Below are positions 19,871 through 31,019 of a stretch of 64,000 bases of DNA, piece after piece. This stretch comes from Breviolum minutum Mf 1.05b.01 (Eukaryota; Sar; Dinophyceae; Suessiales; Symbiodiniaceae), in the NCBI GenBank assembly GCA_000507305.1, contig DF239537.1, positions 122,677-186,676 on the forward strand, read 5' to 3'. The notes beneath the pieces are model-generated. The model was not told the origin of the DNA. It searched no databases and saw nothing but the letters and a program-made list of their open reading frames with translations. The first letter of the stretch is position 1, and the number at the start of each line of letters is the position of its first letter. Both the position numbers and the translations under genes were made by a program.

Positions 19871-21104
19871 GCTATGACGTCAAGAAAGCATCCAAAGCAC
19901 AAACAAGAAACAAAAGTCGTCTTGAAATTGGAAACTTTCAAAATGATTGCATGAGGGTTGTTTCCATACATGTGGTTTGCTCATCCAGGTTTTTCTCTCT
20001 GTTCACAGCTACTCCAAATTGTATGGTCTTTGCAGTCTTGTTGCAGTTTTGTTCGTTGGGTGAATTATTGTGATCCAGTTGACCACGGCACTCAAGGTTT
20101 AGTAGGGGAATCTTCCAAAATAGCACAGTCTCACTTTTTTTCCTTGGCTGGAGGCCCCCACACAGAGTGAAACGCGCCTCATTTAGGAATTTGGAGTTTG
20201 GTGTCGATTTCACCCAATATGTTCGTCATTAAAAGCTGATACTCTTGGGACTCTTGGGGTTGATTATTTTCCCTTGGAAGGCTTCTATCACTTGGACATG
20301 TTGTTCCAAATATACGGATGATAGAGCTCTAATCAGCTTGCTGTAGGTGCCATTGCTGGGTATCAAGAGACGGGTCAGAGGCTCATGCTCGGTGTGTAGC
20401 TGGCGAATGACTTTTTGAAGCAATTCCTTGGAACAAGCAACCTATGATTTGAGGATTGCAAATATGATAGGAAATTGATTTGATGGACCGGAACTGGTCC
20501 CATGTTTTGGTAGTCAGGCATCGCCATTGGTTTCTCAGGTTAAGTGATCAAACACAAAACGCACGCGTTGGATATATGTCGGACCTAATCATCTCCCATC
20601 ATTTGCATTTTTTTTAGTGCTTTGCAGTGCATTAACCAAAGATCTAATCATCAACACTATAACTATAACACTGATAGTCCTTGCAAACATGTTTCGGACA
20701 TGTTTGCATGGGTTTGGAATGGTTCGGAGGTATCCTTAATCTTGCTGGACAATCGCCTCTTCTAAGGAAGTGCCATTGGAAGTGATCATTGACAGATGTT
20801 ACCAAGACCTTTTCCGCAGCCCGGACAGACAAATCGACCTGGAAGGTTGGTTGAGGGGGGAACCTTCAGAGTGATCCCCACCATTTCGAAACATCAGCCA
20901 CGTTGACATCAGCCTCGTTGTGTATTTGTCAGGTGAGGGTTGTTAGATTTTATGTCCTCACCTCCTCCTGCTCGCTTCCTCCTCTTCCTCTGCCTAGAGC
21001 AGCTCCTCTACTGCTCTCATCTGCGCCCAGTGTGCGTGTCTCACGCATCTTTGCAAACAGCCGCAAGAACAGAGATTGAAATGCGTCCGGTTACTCTCAC
21101 CTTC
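19871..21104. other. No gene recognised
   Basis: Several open frames on both strands lack codon bias and splice context. The part at 20640-20900 has short protein-like stretches but no clear exon. Probably intron. Confidence 0.35.
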
Positions 21105-21545
21105 ACATACTGACTGTAGGAAATCTTCTGACATTCTTTGCATATCTCCTGACATTCTGTCTGATATGTTTTCTGCCATATCTTCTGACATTCTTTCTCA
21201 TTCTTTCTGGCATCTCTTTCTGGCGTTCTTTCTGACGTTCTTCAAATCTCTTCTGGCGTCTCTTCTGACATTCCTTCTTGCATCTCTTCTGACACTCTTT
21301 CCGGCATTCTGTCTGGCATCTCTTCTGACATTCTTTCTGGCATCTCTTCTGACATTCTGTATGAGATTCTTTGCTTATGTCCTGGGTTTCTGTCTGGCAT
21401 TCTTTCTGGCATATCTTCTGACATTTTGTCCGATAGGCATCTGTTCTGGCATTCTTTCTGACCGTCTGTCTGACATCTCTTCTGGCATGCTTTCGGGCAT
21501 TCTGTTTGACATTCTTTCTGGCGCTCTATCTGGCAATCTTCTGCC
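21105..21545. repeat. Degenerate CT-rich minisatellite
   Basis: Repeated units around TTCTGACATTCTTTCTGGCATCTC (about 24 bp, itself two 12-mers of TTCTGGCATCTC / TTCTGACATTCT type) run for about 440 bp with scattered substitutions. Both strands are open because of the repeat: the + frame reads (L/F)LTFL..S-like and the - frame RMSEEMPERMSE-like peptides. These are consequences of the repeat, not evidence of a gene. Confidence 0.85.
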
Positions 21546-22683
21546 ACCCGTACAGACACACATTGATACGCTCAAGATATCTCAAGATACCATGAGTTCA
21601 AAAACGGCCACCCAAGTGATGTTTTTTCTTTCAAAACTACCGCTCGTTGTTTGAGACCTGAATTGTGTTTTGGGATTCATGAACTTTGCAATTTCTACTA
21701 GTAGGAGACAACTGATTGACATTCCTCCAGAAATCATCAGACATCCATCTACCCTTTTGCCATATAGTTCAACACATTTTCCTGAATATGTTCGTTTATC
21801 ATAGTTGTTGGGCTGTATCATGCGCAAATTTTCCTCAAGTGTGATGAATAAAATCCCCATGTTTTCTTGGGGTCAAGAACCCCTGGACAGCTGAGCTAAG
21901 CTGAGTTTGTTCTCGACTGCTTGAAACTGTAAGGTTGGGAAATCTCCAAAGATGTTCTCTTGACCCCCTTGGCTTCAAGATTGGCGAGTGCTTGGCCAGC
22001 CAGATGCTCAGCACCTAGAAGTTGAGCCACTAACCCTTGAAGGAACCATTTTGGTAGGACCTGTGGATGGAAGTTGTTGATGTTCCACAAGCCTTGTATG
22101 GATAAAGGTTGAACCGTAAAAAACGGTTGAGCAACGAGGTACGGTTTCTGAACACATTGGATTGACTCTATAATCCAGCAATCTTATTGAAAATTACATA
22201 AACACACAGATGATGAACATCATGATCATTTCATTTCAAGCATCCTACATAAAATTCGTTTCGAAAAAAACTGTTGGATTTGAGACAAGTTGCTATGTGA
22301 AGCGTATGTAGGCCTTATCCAAATTTGGCCATGCACTAAAGCTCTACTTCGTGGTTCAAGAACTCAGAGGGGAAATGCGATACCCTGGAATGTTGAGGGG
22401 CTGTGTCCACCATCTTTCCATGTGGGATTCCGTGTTTGAAGCCTTAATACTTAATAATGGTGTTTGGATCTGATGGCGGTTTTTTGGATGTTCATTCAAT
22501 AGCAGCTACCTCAACGGTACTGCGCTTCATGACCTAACTACTGGGACATTCGAATGCTCGTGCTGAGAGTTGGAAAATGATCCAACATTTTGAGTTTAAG
22601 GTGAATTGTTCCCAGGTGACTATACTTAACTATAGGTACTTGTTTCAATCTTTTTTGATTTTCACCCCTATAACACACGTATG

Positions 22684-22714
<31 letters not shown>

Positions 22715-22768
22715 TTGGATGATTTTGATTGAATATGTTTTTTTCACCCACAGAGCTGTTACCTTGAG
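21546..22768. other. No gene recognised
   Basis: AT-rich sequence with a (TA)n tract at 22680-22715. No reading with splice context stands out. Confidence 0.4.
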
Positions 22769-22888
22769 ATATGAAGGGTCACACCTTTAAAGTTGGCCCC
22801 AGCTTTAAAAAAAACTGCGAGGTCAGAGGTCCCTTGGACTTTGCCGCATCATTCTTGGACCATTTGGGTTTGGGCGGCCCAAACTCTT
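22769..22888 (+). CDS. Exon, unknown protein
   Basis: After CCTTGAG the frame reads MKGHTFKVGPSFKKNCEVRG, PLDFAASFLDHLGLGGPNS and a stop; a GA donor (CTCT T|GACACC) would end it. The Phe/Lys/Gly/Leu composition is protein-like throughout 39 codons. Family not recognised. Confidence 0.5.
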
Positions 22889-23107
22889 GACACCGAGCTC
22901 TTTCACCTCCGGGTGAAGATGGTGAAGTGTTGCTATGATATTGAAAAAACTGGTAGGAATTGAAGTAAATGCCTCAATATCTCAAAAACTCCGGCCTGGC
23001 CCAAACATGTATTCCCATTTTTCGACCCCAAAACACAGGTAGTTTTATTCAGACCTCTTCCAGTCCTTGGGAAATTAGACCCAACAAAAAAGGACTCAAG
23101 ACTCAAG

Positions 23108-23165
23108 AGTTGAAGTTGCACAGTTGGCAAAGAAGTTTGACAGGCTTAGAGAGCAACGTTTCCTT
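23108..23165 (+). CDS. Short coiled-coil exon
   Basis: After ACTCAAG the frame reads VEVAQLAKKFDRLREQRFL, an amphipathic coiled-coil segment, then a stop; a GA donor or TTTGAG site would close it. The overlapping frame (LKTQELKLHSWQRSLTGLES) is also open, so the choice is not certain. Confidence 0.4.
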
Positions 23166-23384
23166 TGAGGAGCAGAACTTCTCCTGGGTCGGGACGCTCA
23201 AGTGTAGAGCTTGACTTCAATAGGAAAGAATACAGAACTGATGATGCAAGAAGTCTTTGTTTACAGAGTACAGTAATTAATGTACAGGAACCGTAACATG
23301 GAAAATTCAATCCTTGGTTTGTTTCTTCTGATAGACTTAGTTTGATGCTCCAAACGCACTCGTGTTTTTTTTTCGTTGTGGACA

Positions 23385-23495
23385 CACTGTATGAGGTGGA
23401 CGGACGCTTTCCACGACATTTTACACCAGGGAAGCAGAGGTATTTGGACATCTCTTCTGACAGATTGAGGCCCAGGTTTCAGTTGGGGGGTGGTA
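23385..23495 (+). CDS. Candidate exon, unknown protein
   Basis: The frame reads DTLYEVDGRFPRHFTPGKQR, YLDISSDRLRPRFQLGG. Aromatic, basic and Pro content fits a folded domain. The open frame continues to 23557 with weaker bias. No family recognised. Confidence 0.42.
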
Positions 23496-24142
23496 TTGAA
23501 TTGCATGCACTTCCCGCTATATTGATTTATGGTGGCTTGTTGTCACTCCATATTTAGACAAAGGATGCTAAAAGATGCCATACCCGAAAAGAAGACATCT
23601 TGACAGAGTTGCTGACAATCCCGAGCAGCAGACCCATGAACAAATGTCTTTGATTTTAGAGGATGTTTTTGGAGGTGCATACGGCATACAGAAATGCCAC
23701 TAAAAACGCGGAAAGAGCGGAGCTTTATACCGCTAATGCTTTGCCACTTCAATGAGCAACACATCATCAACAGAAGGATTGATGCCCTTTGATGCAGAAT
23801 CCCTTCTCACCATTCATTGCATATATATATATATACTGTATATAGTCCCTTTGATGCGAGAACACACATGTGTTTATTTGATGGATTGACCTATGCTTGA
23901 AATGAGCCCCCACCAGAGACTTGTAGGTAGTTCTGGACCTGAAGGGTGAGTCGTTCCGAATAACTTCACAGAGAAAAATGATGTGCGAGAAATCACCACC
24001 TTTTGGATGTACCAAAAGCCTTAAAAAGAATGGTAGATAAACTACCAATCTCAACTGTTTTTTTTTCAGGATGTCTGAACCATCAACAGTATCACCAGAT
24101 GTTATCAGTATATCAGCTTCCATGACATGGTTTAGTTTACAG

Positions 24143-24292
24143 GTGAAGTCGGTGAACTCCGCATACTCCCCTATTGTGGCGTCAGGTACTCGGGCTACGT
24201 GGATGCAGTGGTGCAACGTTGGGCTGTGGTCGTTGATGACTATCTGGATGCTCCTGAGGCCGTGTGGAGGATGGAACTGGGAAGATGGTCAG
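24143..24292 (+). CDS. Exon, unknown protein
   Basis: After TTTACAG the frame reads EVGELRILPYCGVRYSGYVD, AVVQRWAVVVDDYLDAPEAV and WRMELGRWS, then G|GTTACT. At 50 codons with clean GT-AG borders it is one of the best exons of this region. The WAVVVDDYLDAPEAVW helix is distinctive, but I cannot assign a family. Confidence 0.58.
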
Positions 24293-24433
24293 GTTACTAT
24301 GGCGTTTTGTTATGTTTTGTTATGTTTTGTTCATATTTATTCCCTTTGACATTGAAACATAGTTTCCCTAAATGCAGGGGTCACCCCAAAGTTGCCATTA
24401 GTTTGTTGGATTTGATTTGATTTCTTGCTCCAG

Positions 24434-24772
24434 GAGTTTGTGCTGATTCGTTACGAGGTACCCGTGGTTGCAGCAAAAGTTCTTGGGTGGTTTCTTCTTG
24501 AATTGTCGTGAGGATGCAAAAATATATTTCGAATGCCTTTTGCGATGCTGGAAGTTCGTTCTAAGCAAATCATGCCGATGTTTTTCGATCAAATATGGAA
24601 TCCATGCCTTCAGCATCTAGTTTTAATACCAGTTAAGTTATCATCCATGAAAAACTCCAGTTCTTGCGCTGGTACTGTATATCTTTTGTGCCGGGATTGA
24701 TTTTACCCCGTCGATAGGACTTTGTTTTGGATCCTCTTGTTGAAACGTGCGGAGCTGAGGAAAAACATGTTG
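24434..24772 (+). CDS. Three candidate exons, hydrophobic and basic
   Basis: 24434-24507 reads EFVLIRYEVPVVAAKVLGWF LLEL after GCTCCAG and before a GTGAGG donor. 24513-24605 reads MPFAMLEVRSKQIMPMFFDQ and IWNPCLQHL. 24718-24772 reads TLFWILLLKRAELRKNML after CGATAG and before the perfect donor GTGAGT. Hydrophobic stretches suggest a membrane or membrane-associated protein. The phases of the first exon and of 24143-24292 do not match directly, so the grouping is uncertain. Confidence 0.45.
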
Positions 24773-25560
24773 GTGAGTCTTGCGGTTCACGGGAAGAGAA
24801 GCAGTTCCTGAGTTGAAAACACACAAACGTATTGCTTAGCCCATGAGCAAAACTGAAGATGAAAGTCTTCAACTGCCCCAATATTTCATTTTGTGAAACA
24901 TTCTATGAGCATATCAAATCATACAGTCTATCAGAATCATATCAATTTATATCACATTGTATCATGCAATATTTCATGTACCAGATACACATGTTATATG
25001 CCATATACTGCATCTCCAGCTGTCAAATCTGAAACATCTGTGGGGTTTCACGGGTAATCACCCCACATGGCCTAAGGTGGAAGTTGGCCAACGCCTTGGG
25101 GTGGAAGTTGACAGATAGCCATGCTGAGGCGAAGAACAGGGACTTATGCCATTTGTAAGTTTGGAACACCCATTTCAGTCCATTGATTCACTTGTTTGTA
25201 CAAGATTTTTGAAATACCAAAAATTCATATTGAAATGATTCCAGAAAGCTCGATAAAAAACAGGTTTCAAAAAAAAAAATCCTTTGGAACACGGGTGGAG
25301 ATTTCGTGGGCTTGTATTTCGATTTTGATTTATTCTGACCCAACAACCAGCGACGGGTGGATGTCCCATTAAGGTGGTAGTAGCAAATCATCAGGACCTT
25401 GGTTTTTCACCCAATATGAGCAGTGACCAGTTGAGATTGGTTATTTGCTGTATATAGGGGGGATTATACGGGACCTGGTGTGATTTTTGGTGATTATGAT
25501 AAGCTTCTTTTTTTGGGGGGGATCCCTGTGAACCAAATCAGTATATTGTTTTTTTGGGCC

Positions 25561-25643
25561 TACCCTCCTGGAAACTAACATATCCCCACCCAAGGTATAT
25601 TTGAAGATGATGTTCCTTTTTCCCCAGAGTTCCTTGGAGGGTA
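25561..25643. mobile_element. Foldback element, family 1
   Basis: The left arm TACCCTCCTGGAAACTAACA and the right arm (reverse complement TACCCTCCAAGGAACTCTGG) form an inverted repeat of about 24 bp. The copy is short (83 bp) and directly abuts the exon reading at 25644. Confidence 0.65.
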
Positions 25644-25785
25644 TACAAAACCAGCGCACCAGCTTGTTGCAGGAACGTGTTCGTCGAGTCACCAAGGCTT
25701 GGGCCAGGGGGCTCATGTTAGGAGGGAGGTCATCCTCAGTGGAGATGTGCACCAGGATTTTTAATGCAATTTCTGGGTATTTGAG
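25644..25785 (+). CDS. Candidate exon, basic helical protein
   Basis: The frame reads RTSLLQERVRRVTKAWARGL, MLGGRSSSVEMCTRIFNAIS and GYLR. An AG (AAAACCAG) lies at the start. It is strongly helix-like and has no low complexity. Family unknown. The acceptor lies just beyond the foldback element, so that element would be intronic. Confidence 0.48.
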
Positions 25786-26056
25786 GTTGGTGCGCCCTTT
25801 TGATGTATTTTGATTCTATGATTGAAAGTAATATGTGTATATATATATATATAGATATTATATTCACTTATTCCAATCCTCAATTTGTAAAGCAGCCATT
25901 GCAGGCACACCAGGTGAATTGAACAATTAACACGCACAAGAAAGCAACCATCTCACCCGGAAGTATTTCTCCACCATTATCTCTAAACATCCATCGTGTC
26001 TGAGAGGATTTGAATGCCTTGTTTCCTTTGCTGAATGCTGAGCAATCTCTGAAATC

Positions 26057-26172
26057 TACCCTCCCTGAAACTAACAGCTTGCACCTGAAAATAGATTGTT
26101 GGAAGACGATTGTTTCCTTTTGGGTCCCGGCCTATTTTCACGGGTTTCAGCTATTAGTTTCAGGGGAGTGTA
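26057..26172. mobile_element. Foldback element, family 1 (reference copy)
   Basis: The left arm begins TACCCTCCCTGAAACTAACA; the reverse complement of the right arm begins TACACTCCCCTGAAACTAAT. The inverted repeat is nearly continuous for about 38 bp on each side with a 40-bp loop. The ends are TA, suggesting a TA target site as in Tc1/mariner-type MITEs (inference). No coding capacity. Confidence 0.75.
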
Positions 26173-27005
26173 ATCCACGTGGGGTGTTTTTCCTGTGGAT
26201 TTGTTGGGAAAACCTAGTTGGGAAAACTCCAATCTTGCGACTTGGGTTGAGAAAAGCATCCCTTTGGACAGGTCCAATATCAAACCGCCAGTCGACGCAT
26301 TCGTTCCGCAGACCAGGCCGTTTGAGTACCCTTTGCATGAAAGATATACTAAAACATAGGAATATAACAAGTAGCAAGATGCGACCAGTTTCTGAATTAG
26401 TGTATGTGCCAAAAGCATCCTACACACCATGATTTTTTGCTCGAAGTCAAAGTCAGACAATTTCACACAATTGAAAAGGGGAATCTAACCATGGCAAGAC
26501 ACCAAGGAGAGGGTAGGTGTGTAGCACGGAATTGGTAGCCGATTCTTGACGATGACATGTGGCTGATGATCGCTGGTGATGCTCTGGGATGACCTACTAA
26601 CGTGCTGTTGAATTGAGCTCACCCCTTTGAGGGCCTTCTGGAAATGGCTGGAACACTAGGAACAGATTATTACATTCTCATAGAAATACTTGAGAGATTT
26701 CACAGTGTGTTTAAAGAATGCTAAGTTTTGCATCACTTTATTGTGTTGATACACGTGATACATATGATACATCCATGTAATATGATTTATCGAATTATGT
26801 ATGAATGTTTGATCTTGGCGGTTGCTAAAACCCTGGAAAGTCGGTAGATTAATATAATTATTGTATAACCTATTATATTCATTTTTATGAAGGGAACCCT
26901 CTTAACGTTCACTATCAACTATTACATTGTTTAGGCAGGGCCCTTGTTTGATCTATTTTCGCATTCAGGGACCTCAACGAATCTGCAACAGTTGTTGTTT
27001 CCAGG
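26173..27005. other. No gene recognised
   Basis: AT-rich sequence with several short open frames without splice context. Probably intron. Confidence 0.4.
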
Positions 27006-27070
27006 TCTTTGAGCCAAACATGTTGGGGGATCCAAGGGAGGTGTTGTCATTGGCTAAAAGGCTGGATTGT
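27006..27070 (+). CDS. Exon, unknown protein
   Basis: After GTTTCCAG the frame reads VFEPNMLGDPREVLSLAKRL and continues with a few further codons. Acceptor and peptide are good; the donor is uncertain (CTG|GATTGT would be a GA donor). A CAA microsatellite follows 20 bp later. Confidence 0.45.
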
Positions 27071-27091
27071 GTGTGCTTTTGAAAACAACAT

Positions 27092-27125
27092 TGACAACAA
27101 CAACAACAACAACAACAACAACAGC

Positions 27126-27187
<62 letters not shown>

Positions 27188-27188
27188 C
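27092..27188. repeat. (CAA)n microsatellite
   Basis: About 32 CAA/AAC units with one CAG interruption. It creates an artificial poly-Asn frame. Confidence 0.95.
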
Positions 27189-27476
27189 GTGCTTCAAGAG
27201 AGTTCTAAGTGTTGGTGATTTTTTTCCGAGGTGTTTGTTCTAATTCATCCATGTGTTTTGTTGTTTTCTAGCGGCAGTTTGTTTGAAACGGGTGAACTAC
27301 AGTTAGGATAGCAGGATGACTACAAAACCTCCATGGCATGTTTGGAAGGGCCTTTTCCAAAGTGTTTGAAACTTGTGGTATCACAGTGCTGCCTCTTCAT
27401 TGGTTCAAGCTGCATTTTGAATCATTTAACAATCAATCGATTGCATCTTCAGCACATTTTTTTCGATTTTTCCCAG

Positions 27477-27570
27477 ATCCCTGCATGAAGTCTGGGCAAA
27501 TTACAGCGACCTCAGCCGAGGTGATCCCAAATGGTGGTTTAGTAAGGGAATACCTCCCAAATCCCCTTAA
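27477..27570 (+). CDS. Exon, unknown protein
   Basis: After TTTTTCCCAG the frame reads SLHEVWANYSDLSRGDPKWW FSKGIPPKSP and a stop. A GT donor lies after AGCCGAG, so the exon may end at SLSR. The peptide is rich in Trp, Tyr and Asp and strongly protein-like. If the stop is used this is a C-terminal exon. Confidence 0.5.
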
Positions 27571-28736
27571 TTCAGGAAACCGGTCCACTCTTGGCAGCTG
27601 CAGGGGGTGTGGCCGGAATGACCGAAAGTGTGGGCCCCTTAATTCAGGTTTAGGAATCATATTCATTTGCCCAGATGATGTATTTGATGTATTTCATGGA
27701 AGTTCATAAAGCCATAATCCATCTATGCCTTGCCTTGCTGAGGCTCGGGCGCATGATTGTGGCTGTCTCCACCTCAGAGTGTTGGGTGAAGCTTTGTACT
27801 CGTAGCTATCAAGAATTTTTTTGAGGGGAAAGCACCTTTGTTTATTGATTTGAATGTGGATGTAGTGGTTTGAGTGATATATTTACAAATTCACGAAATC
27901 TGATAGTTGGAAATAATTTGTAAGCATAGAGCAGCAAACATGAAGTGATTTTGCCCAGTGTCCCACTCCGATGTTCTGTAACCCAAAGGAACATAGAATT
28001 GATGAGGCCATCTCTTCCGCCATACTGTTGTTCTTTCACATTGAAATCAGGTGAAACGGAGGATGGAATTATTGGGCTATATGTTGCCCAAGAATTTACA
28101 GGTGAGACCGCTGACGGCTGAGGGATGATTCCCATTGAGGTGTCCCCAAATCATCTATTTGAATGGAAAGGAGAAGGGTAGCGATGCACTTCAGGGATGT
28201 TTTTGGATTGACATGGTTTCTAAAAATGCACTTGGACATGTCTCCCAGATTCTGCAGCACTAGTGATATTTTCGTAAATTCTGTATATTATTGTGCGTTT
28301 GTTATGCAAAAAATGCAACTAGAAGCATTTTTGTCCAAAGCATCACACAGTTTTGATGATTTATCGATGCTGGTGAGGCCGTTCCAAAGATGAGCAAATG
28401 GCCTGGTATCGATGTGCCTCCAATGCCTTCTTCGCCAATGGCAGAAAAAACGCGGGTTGTGCAATTTGGTTGAGTGAGTAAACAACATGTGGAATGAAAC
28501 ATATAGAAAACCCATGATATAATCCTTCAGAACAAGATTTTTTGATAAGTACCTGCTGGATATACGCCAAAGTTCTGCATGTTATATATGAATATACACC
28601 CGAAACTTCACCTTTATTTTCAAAAGTTTTCTTCAAAGTTTTTGAATATTTCAACTACACTCCGGTAAACTAACATAGCTGGCTGGAAAATGGACCCGGA
28701 TTGAAGATGTATTTCCTATTAAAAATGAGGATATTC

Positions 28737-28780
28737 CTCAACTCCTGGCACTGATATCCTCAACTCCTGGCACTTGGCGT
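28737..28780. repeat. 22-bp tandem duplication
   Basis: The segment (A/G)ATATxCCTCAACTCCTGG followed by CACT occurs twice in tandem directly upstream of an exon. Confidence 0.8.
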
Positions 28781-28787
28781 GCCCGCA

Positions 28788-29075
28788 GCTCTTCCGCACC
28801 ACGGCAGAGCAGCTGTGGGGTCCTGGCAAAGCAGTGCCAGCTTTTGAGGTAGGGTGATAAGTTGATACATGGCACTATGGGAACCAAAAAACCTTCATTT
28901 TTAGGTTTTTGAGTCCAAAAAAAGTTGCACCATCTACTTTCCAGGTGGTATAAGGGTTATGGTGATTTTGGTGCTATATTTACGTGGTGGAATGTTGATG
29001 ATTGGCAGGCCGCTGCAGAGGTCTCTTCGGTGCCTGAGTTGGAATACAAAGGCGCAGTTCCACCGCAGGAAGTCA
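28788..29075 (+). CDS. Two candidate exons, unknown protein
   Basis: 28788-28849 reads LFRTTAEQLWGPGKAVPAFE after GCCCGCAG and before GAG|GTAGGG. 28945-29075 reads WYKGYGDFGAIFTWWNVDDW, QAAAEVSSVPELEYKGAVPP and Q after TTTCCAG. Both have Trp/Gly/Pro-rich globular composition. In the second, an internal CAG at about 29009 could be the acceptor, leaving AAAEVSSVPELEYKGAVPPQ. Family unknown. Confidence 0.48.
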
Positions 29076-29088
29076 TTATTTTTTGAAA

Positions 29089-29207
29089 TACCCTCCCAAA
29101 GTTTAACAGCTAACCCCTGAAAAATGATGGTTGGAAGACAAGCCTTTCCTATTGCGAAGGTAACAAGTAACTTTTCAGGGGGGGAACTGTTAAACTTCGG
29201 GAGTGTA
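29089..29207. mobile_element. Foldback element, family 1
   Basis: The left arm TACCCTCCCAAAGTTTAACA and the right arm (reverse complement TACACTCCCGAAGTTTAACA) pair for at least 20 bp, then CCCCTGAAAA pairs again. The centre contains GATGGTTGGAAGAC, also seen in the copies at 26057 and 44140. Confidence 0.75.
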
Positions 29208-29419
29208 TATTTTTACAGAATTCTTCTCAAATTGTTGACAAAGGATCTGAACACTTGTGGCAATTTTGAGGCAGTGTAGTTTTTTTAAAGCTTATTCTTC
29301 AGCAGAGTATTACAATTGGATAGTGACGAGTGATGAGTCTTAGCCATAGAAAACGCTTGAGTGTTTGTGTCTATATCCCTATGTCGTGGTGATTCATGAC
29401 TGAAACACAATGGACAATG

Positions 29420-29519
29420 GTAGGGTCCAGACCGCCCGAATTTCGACTGCTCCGCTGGGGGACTCGCCAGATACCGTGAAGCCTGGCTTGCCCTCCAACA
29501 TTGCTTCTCTGAAGCTGGG
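29420..29519 (+). CDS. Exon, unknown protein
   Basis: The frame reads PDRPNFDCSAGGLARYREAW and LALQHCFSEAG, then a GT donor inside GCTG|GTAGCC. The competing frame (TARISTAPLGDSPDTVKPGL) is longer but Ser/Pro-rich. I prefer the first because ARYREAWLALQHCF is a good helix and the donor fits. Confidence 0.4.
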
Positions 29520-29744
29520 TAGCCCAGGTTTTGCCAACCAGACTGGACGGAGGTGCTGGCGAAAAAAGTAACAACATAAAGACTGAACACACATTTAAGG
29601 AAAATGTTTGAGATTAGACCCAGCTGTCCTTAGGACCATTTGACACATGTCATCATCAATTTTCTATTAATTATATAAATCCCAAACCTATCACTTATAG
29701 CTCAAACCCTTTGATTTTTCCCATTAAAACCCAGGATTCCATCG

Positions 29745-29890
29745 GTCACCTTTCGAGTTTTTGCCCCTTCCGCTTCCGCTACCAAAGGTTTGGTGCAGGC
29801 ACTTGGAAACCAGGACAAGGAGGTGCCCAAAGTATTCATTCCATGGGGAAATTTGGGGGAAAAACACAGGCATTCAATTTTGGTTGTTTG
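29745..29890 (+). CDS. Candidate exon, unknown protein
   Basis: The frame reads TFRVFAPSASATKGLVQALG, NQDKEVPKVFIPWGNLGEKH and a short tail. The pattern VFAPSASATKGLVQALG resembles the loop and helix of uroporphyrinogen-III synthase (FTSPSAVRALLEALG-type), but no other part of that enzyme is seen, so this is only a hint. Confidence 0.4.
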
Positions 29891-30094
29891 ATAGGTACAA
29901 GGATGTTTGATGATGAATTTTTGGGTAAATTGAATTTGACCCAAATTCATGGTGTTTTCAATTGTTGTTTACATTTACCTTTGGTTCCGGTCTTAAAGCA
30001 TGTTTCATTTATTTCCTATTCTTGTGTGACATGAGCTCATACAAAAAATCAGCCAGAGTGCATCTGTTGAAGTTATTCGGAGGTGCAATTCATA

Positions 30095-30210
30095 CTGTTG
30101 ATGGTTCTGAAATCCGGGATTCACCACCTGAGATCTATCAAACCTTGGTAAACAGTGGGATAAGCTACCAACCTCAACTGGTGAACGCCGGATTTCTGAA
30201 GCATCAACAG
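30095..30210. mobile_element. Foldback element, family 2
   Basis: The left arm CTGTTGATGGTTCTGAAATC continues CGGGATTCACCACCTGAG; the reverse complement of the right arm reads CTGTTGATGCTTCAGAAATC continuing CGGCGTTCACCAGTTGAG. The arms of about 38 bp enclose a loop with GGTAGCTTATCCC-type sequence. Partial copies lie at 24030-24091, 17965-18070, 43545-43620 and 52660-52690. Confidence 0.7.
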
Positions 30211-30533
30211 ATAGTACCTTTGGTCAAAACGGCGGTCTTGCATGCGCCTGGCGCCGTTTTGTTGGAGGTGGAAAGCAGCCACCATTGACAGCCACAGGCG
30301 GTGGTTTGTAGTTTCTCCGTTGTGAGGGACGCCCGAAACCATGGAAAATATGAGGGATTGACTTCGATCAAAATTCTGAAGACCTTAGCACTTGGTATGG
30401 GATATCAGTGGATTGATAGAACTGATCGAGAACAGCCATAGGAATTGTTGAAGCTCATGCGGGAGCCTCCACTGGATGTGTGGAGTTTAAATTTGAAGTT
30501 CATGTACATTTCATGTATAGAGTGATACAGCAA

Positions 30534-30640
30534 AAGATGTTCAAAAGCAGTCAGGCAAGTTGTTAGCCATTCTGACCACAAGTTATGGATGTCGATAGGT
30601 GTTGCACCCTGGGCCTTCAAGGCACTTTTTGTGAGCCGCT
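30534..30640 (+). CDS. Candidate exon, LSDAT/TRPM-like motif
   Basis: The frame reads SKAVRQVVSHSDHKLWMSIG then VAPWAFKALFVS. VxIGVAPWAF is reminiscent of the conserved IGIAPWG segment in the N-terminal LSDAT domain of TRPM channels. A second, similar reading lies at 31020-31130. The rest of the domain was not found, so the assignment is weak. Confidence 0.38.
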
Positions 30641-30825
30641 CTGGTGAATCTTTTGGGAGGATGGGGGGATGTAGATTGATGTACTATGAGTGCATTTGGG
30701 GTCACTAACAGAGATGGAAAAGGTTTCCAGCATCAGTGTGACTCAGGAGCATACCTCCTCTCCTGGCAGTTCAAGATAGTGCGTAACTTGTGATGGACTA
30801 TCCTCTTCTTAACAATTCAAAAATG

Positions 30826-30945
30826 CAGACGACCCGGAACCCACCGGAAATACGCAAAGCAGTTGCCAGCATGTACAAGAACAGCGTGGTCAATCTCATT
30901 CCCCGTGTGACTCCAGTGGCAATAGGGACTTACACAAGACGGCCA
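30826..30945 (+). CDS. Candidate exon, unknown protein
   Basis: After AAATGCAG the frame reads TTRNPPEIRKAVASMYKNSV and VNLIPRVTPVAIGTYTR. Two other frames are also open here. Moderately protein-like; no family. Confidence 0.35.
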
Positions 30946-31019
30946 CCATGTGCATTGCTGGCGTCACCTTCTAGTGTGCAATTCGGGCCGCCCTCAATTT
31001 CGCAGCATTGCTTCAGGGT

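Noticed and set aside
21076-21654. 192-codon frame (Leu/Phe/Ser-rich)
   Set aside because: Comes from the degenerate minisatellite; the opposite strand is open as well, as expected from a repeat.
27009-27218. Poly-Asn frame
   Set aside because: CAA microsatellite. Only the VFEPNMLGDPREVLSLAKRL start is retained as an exon candidate.
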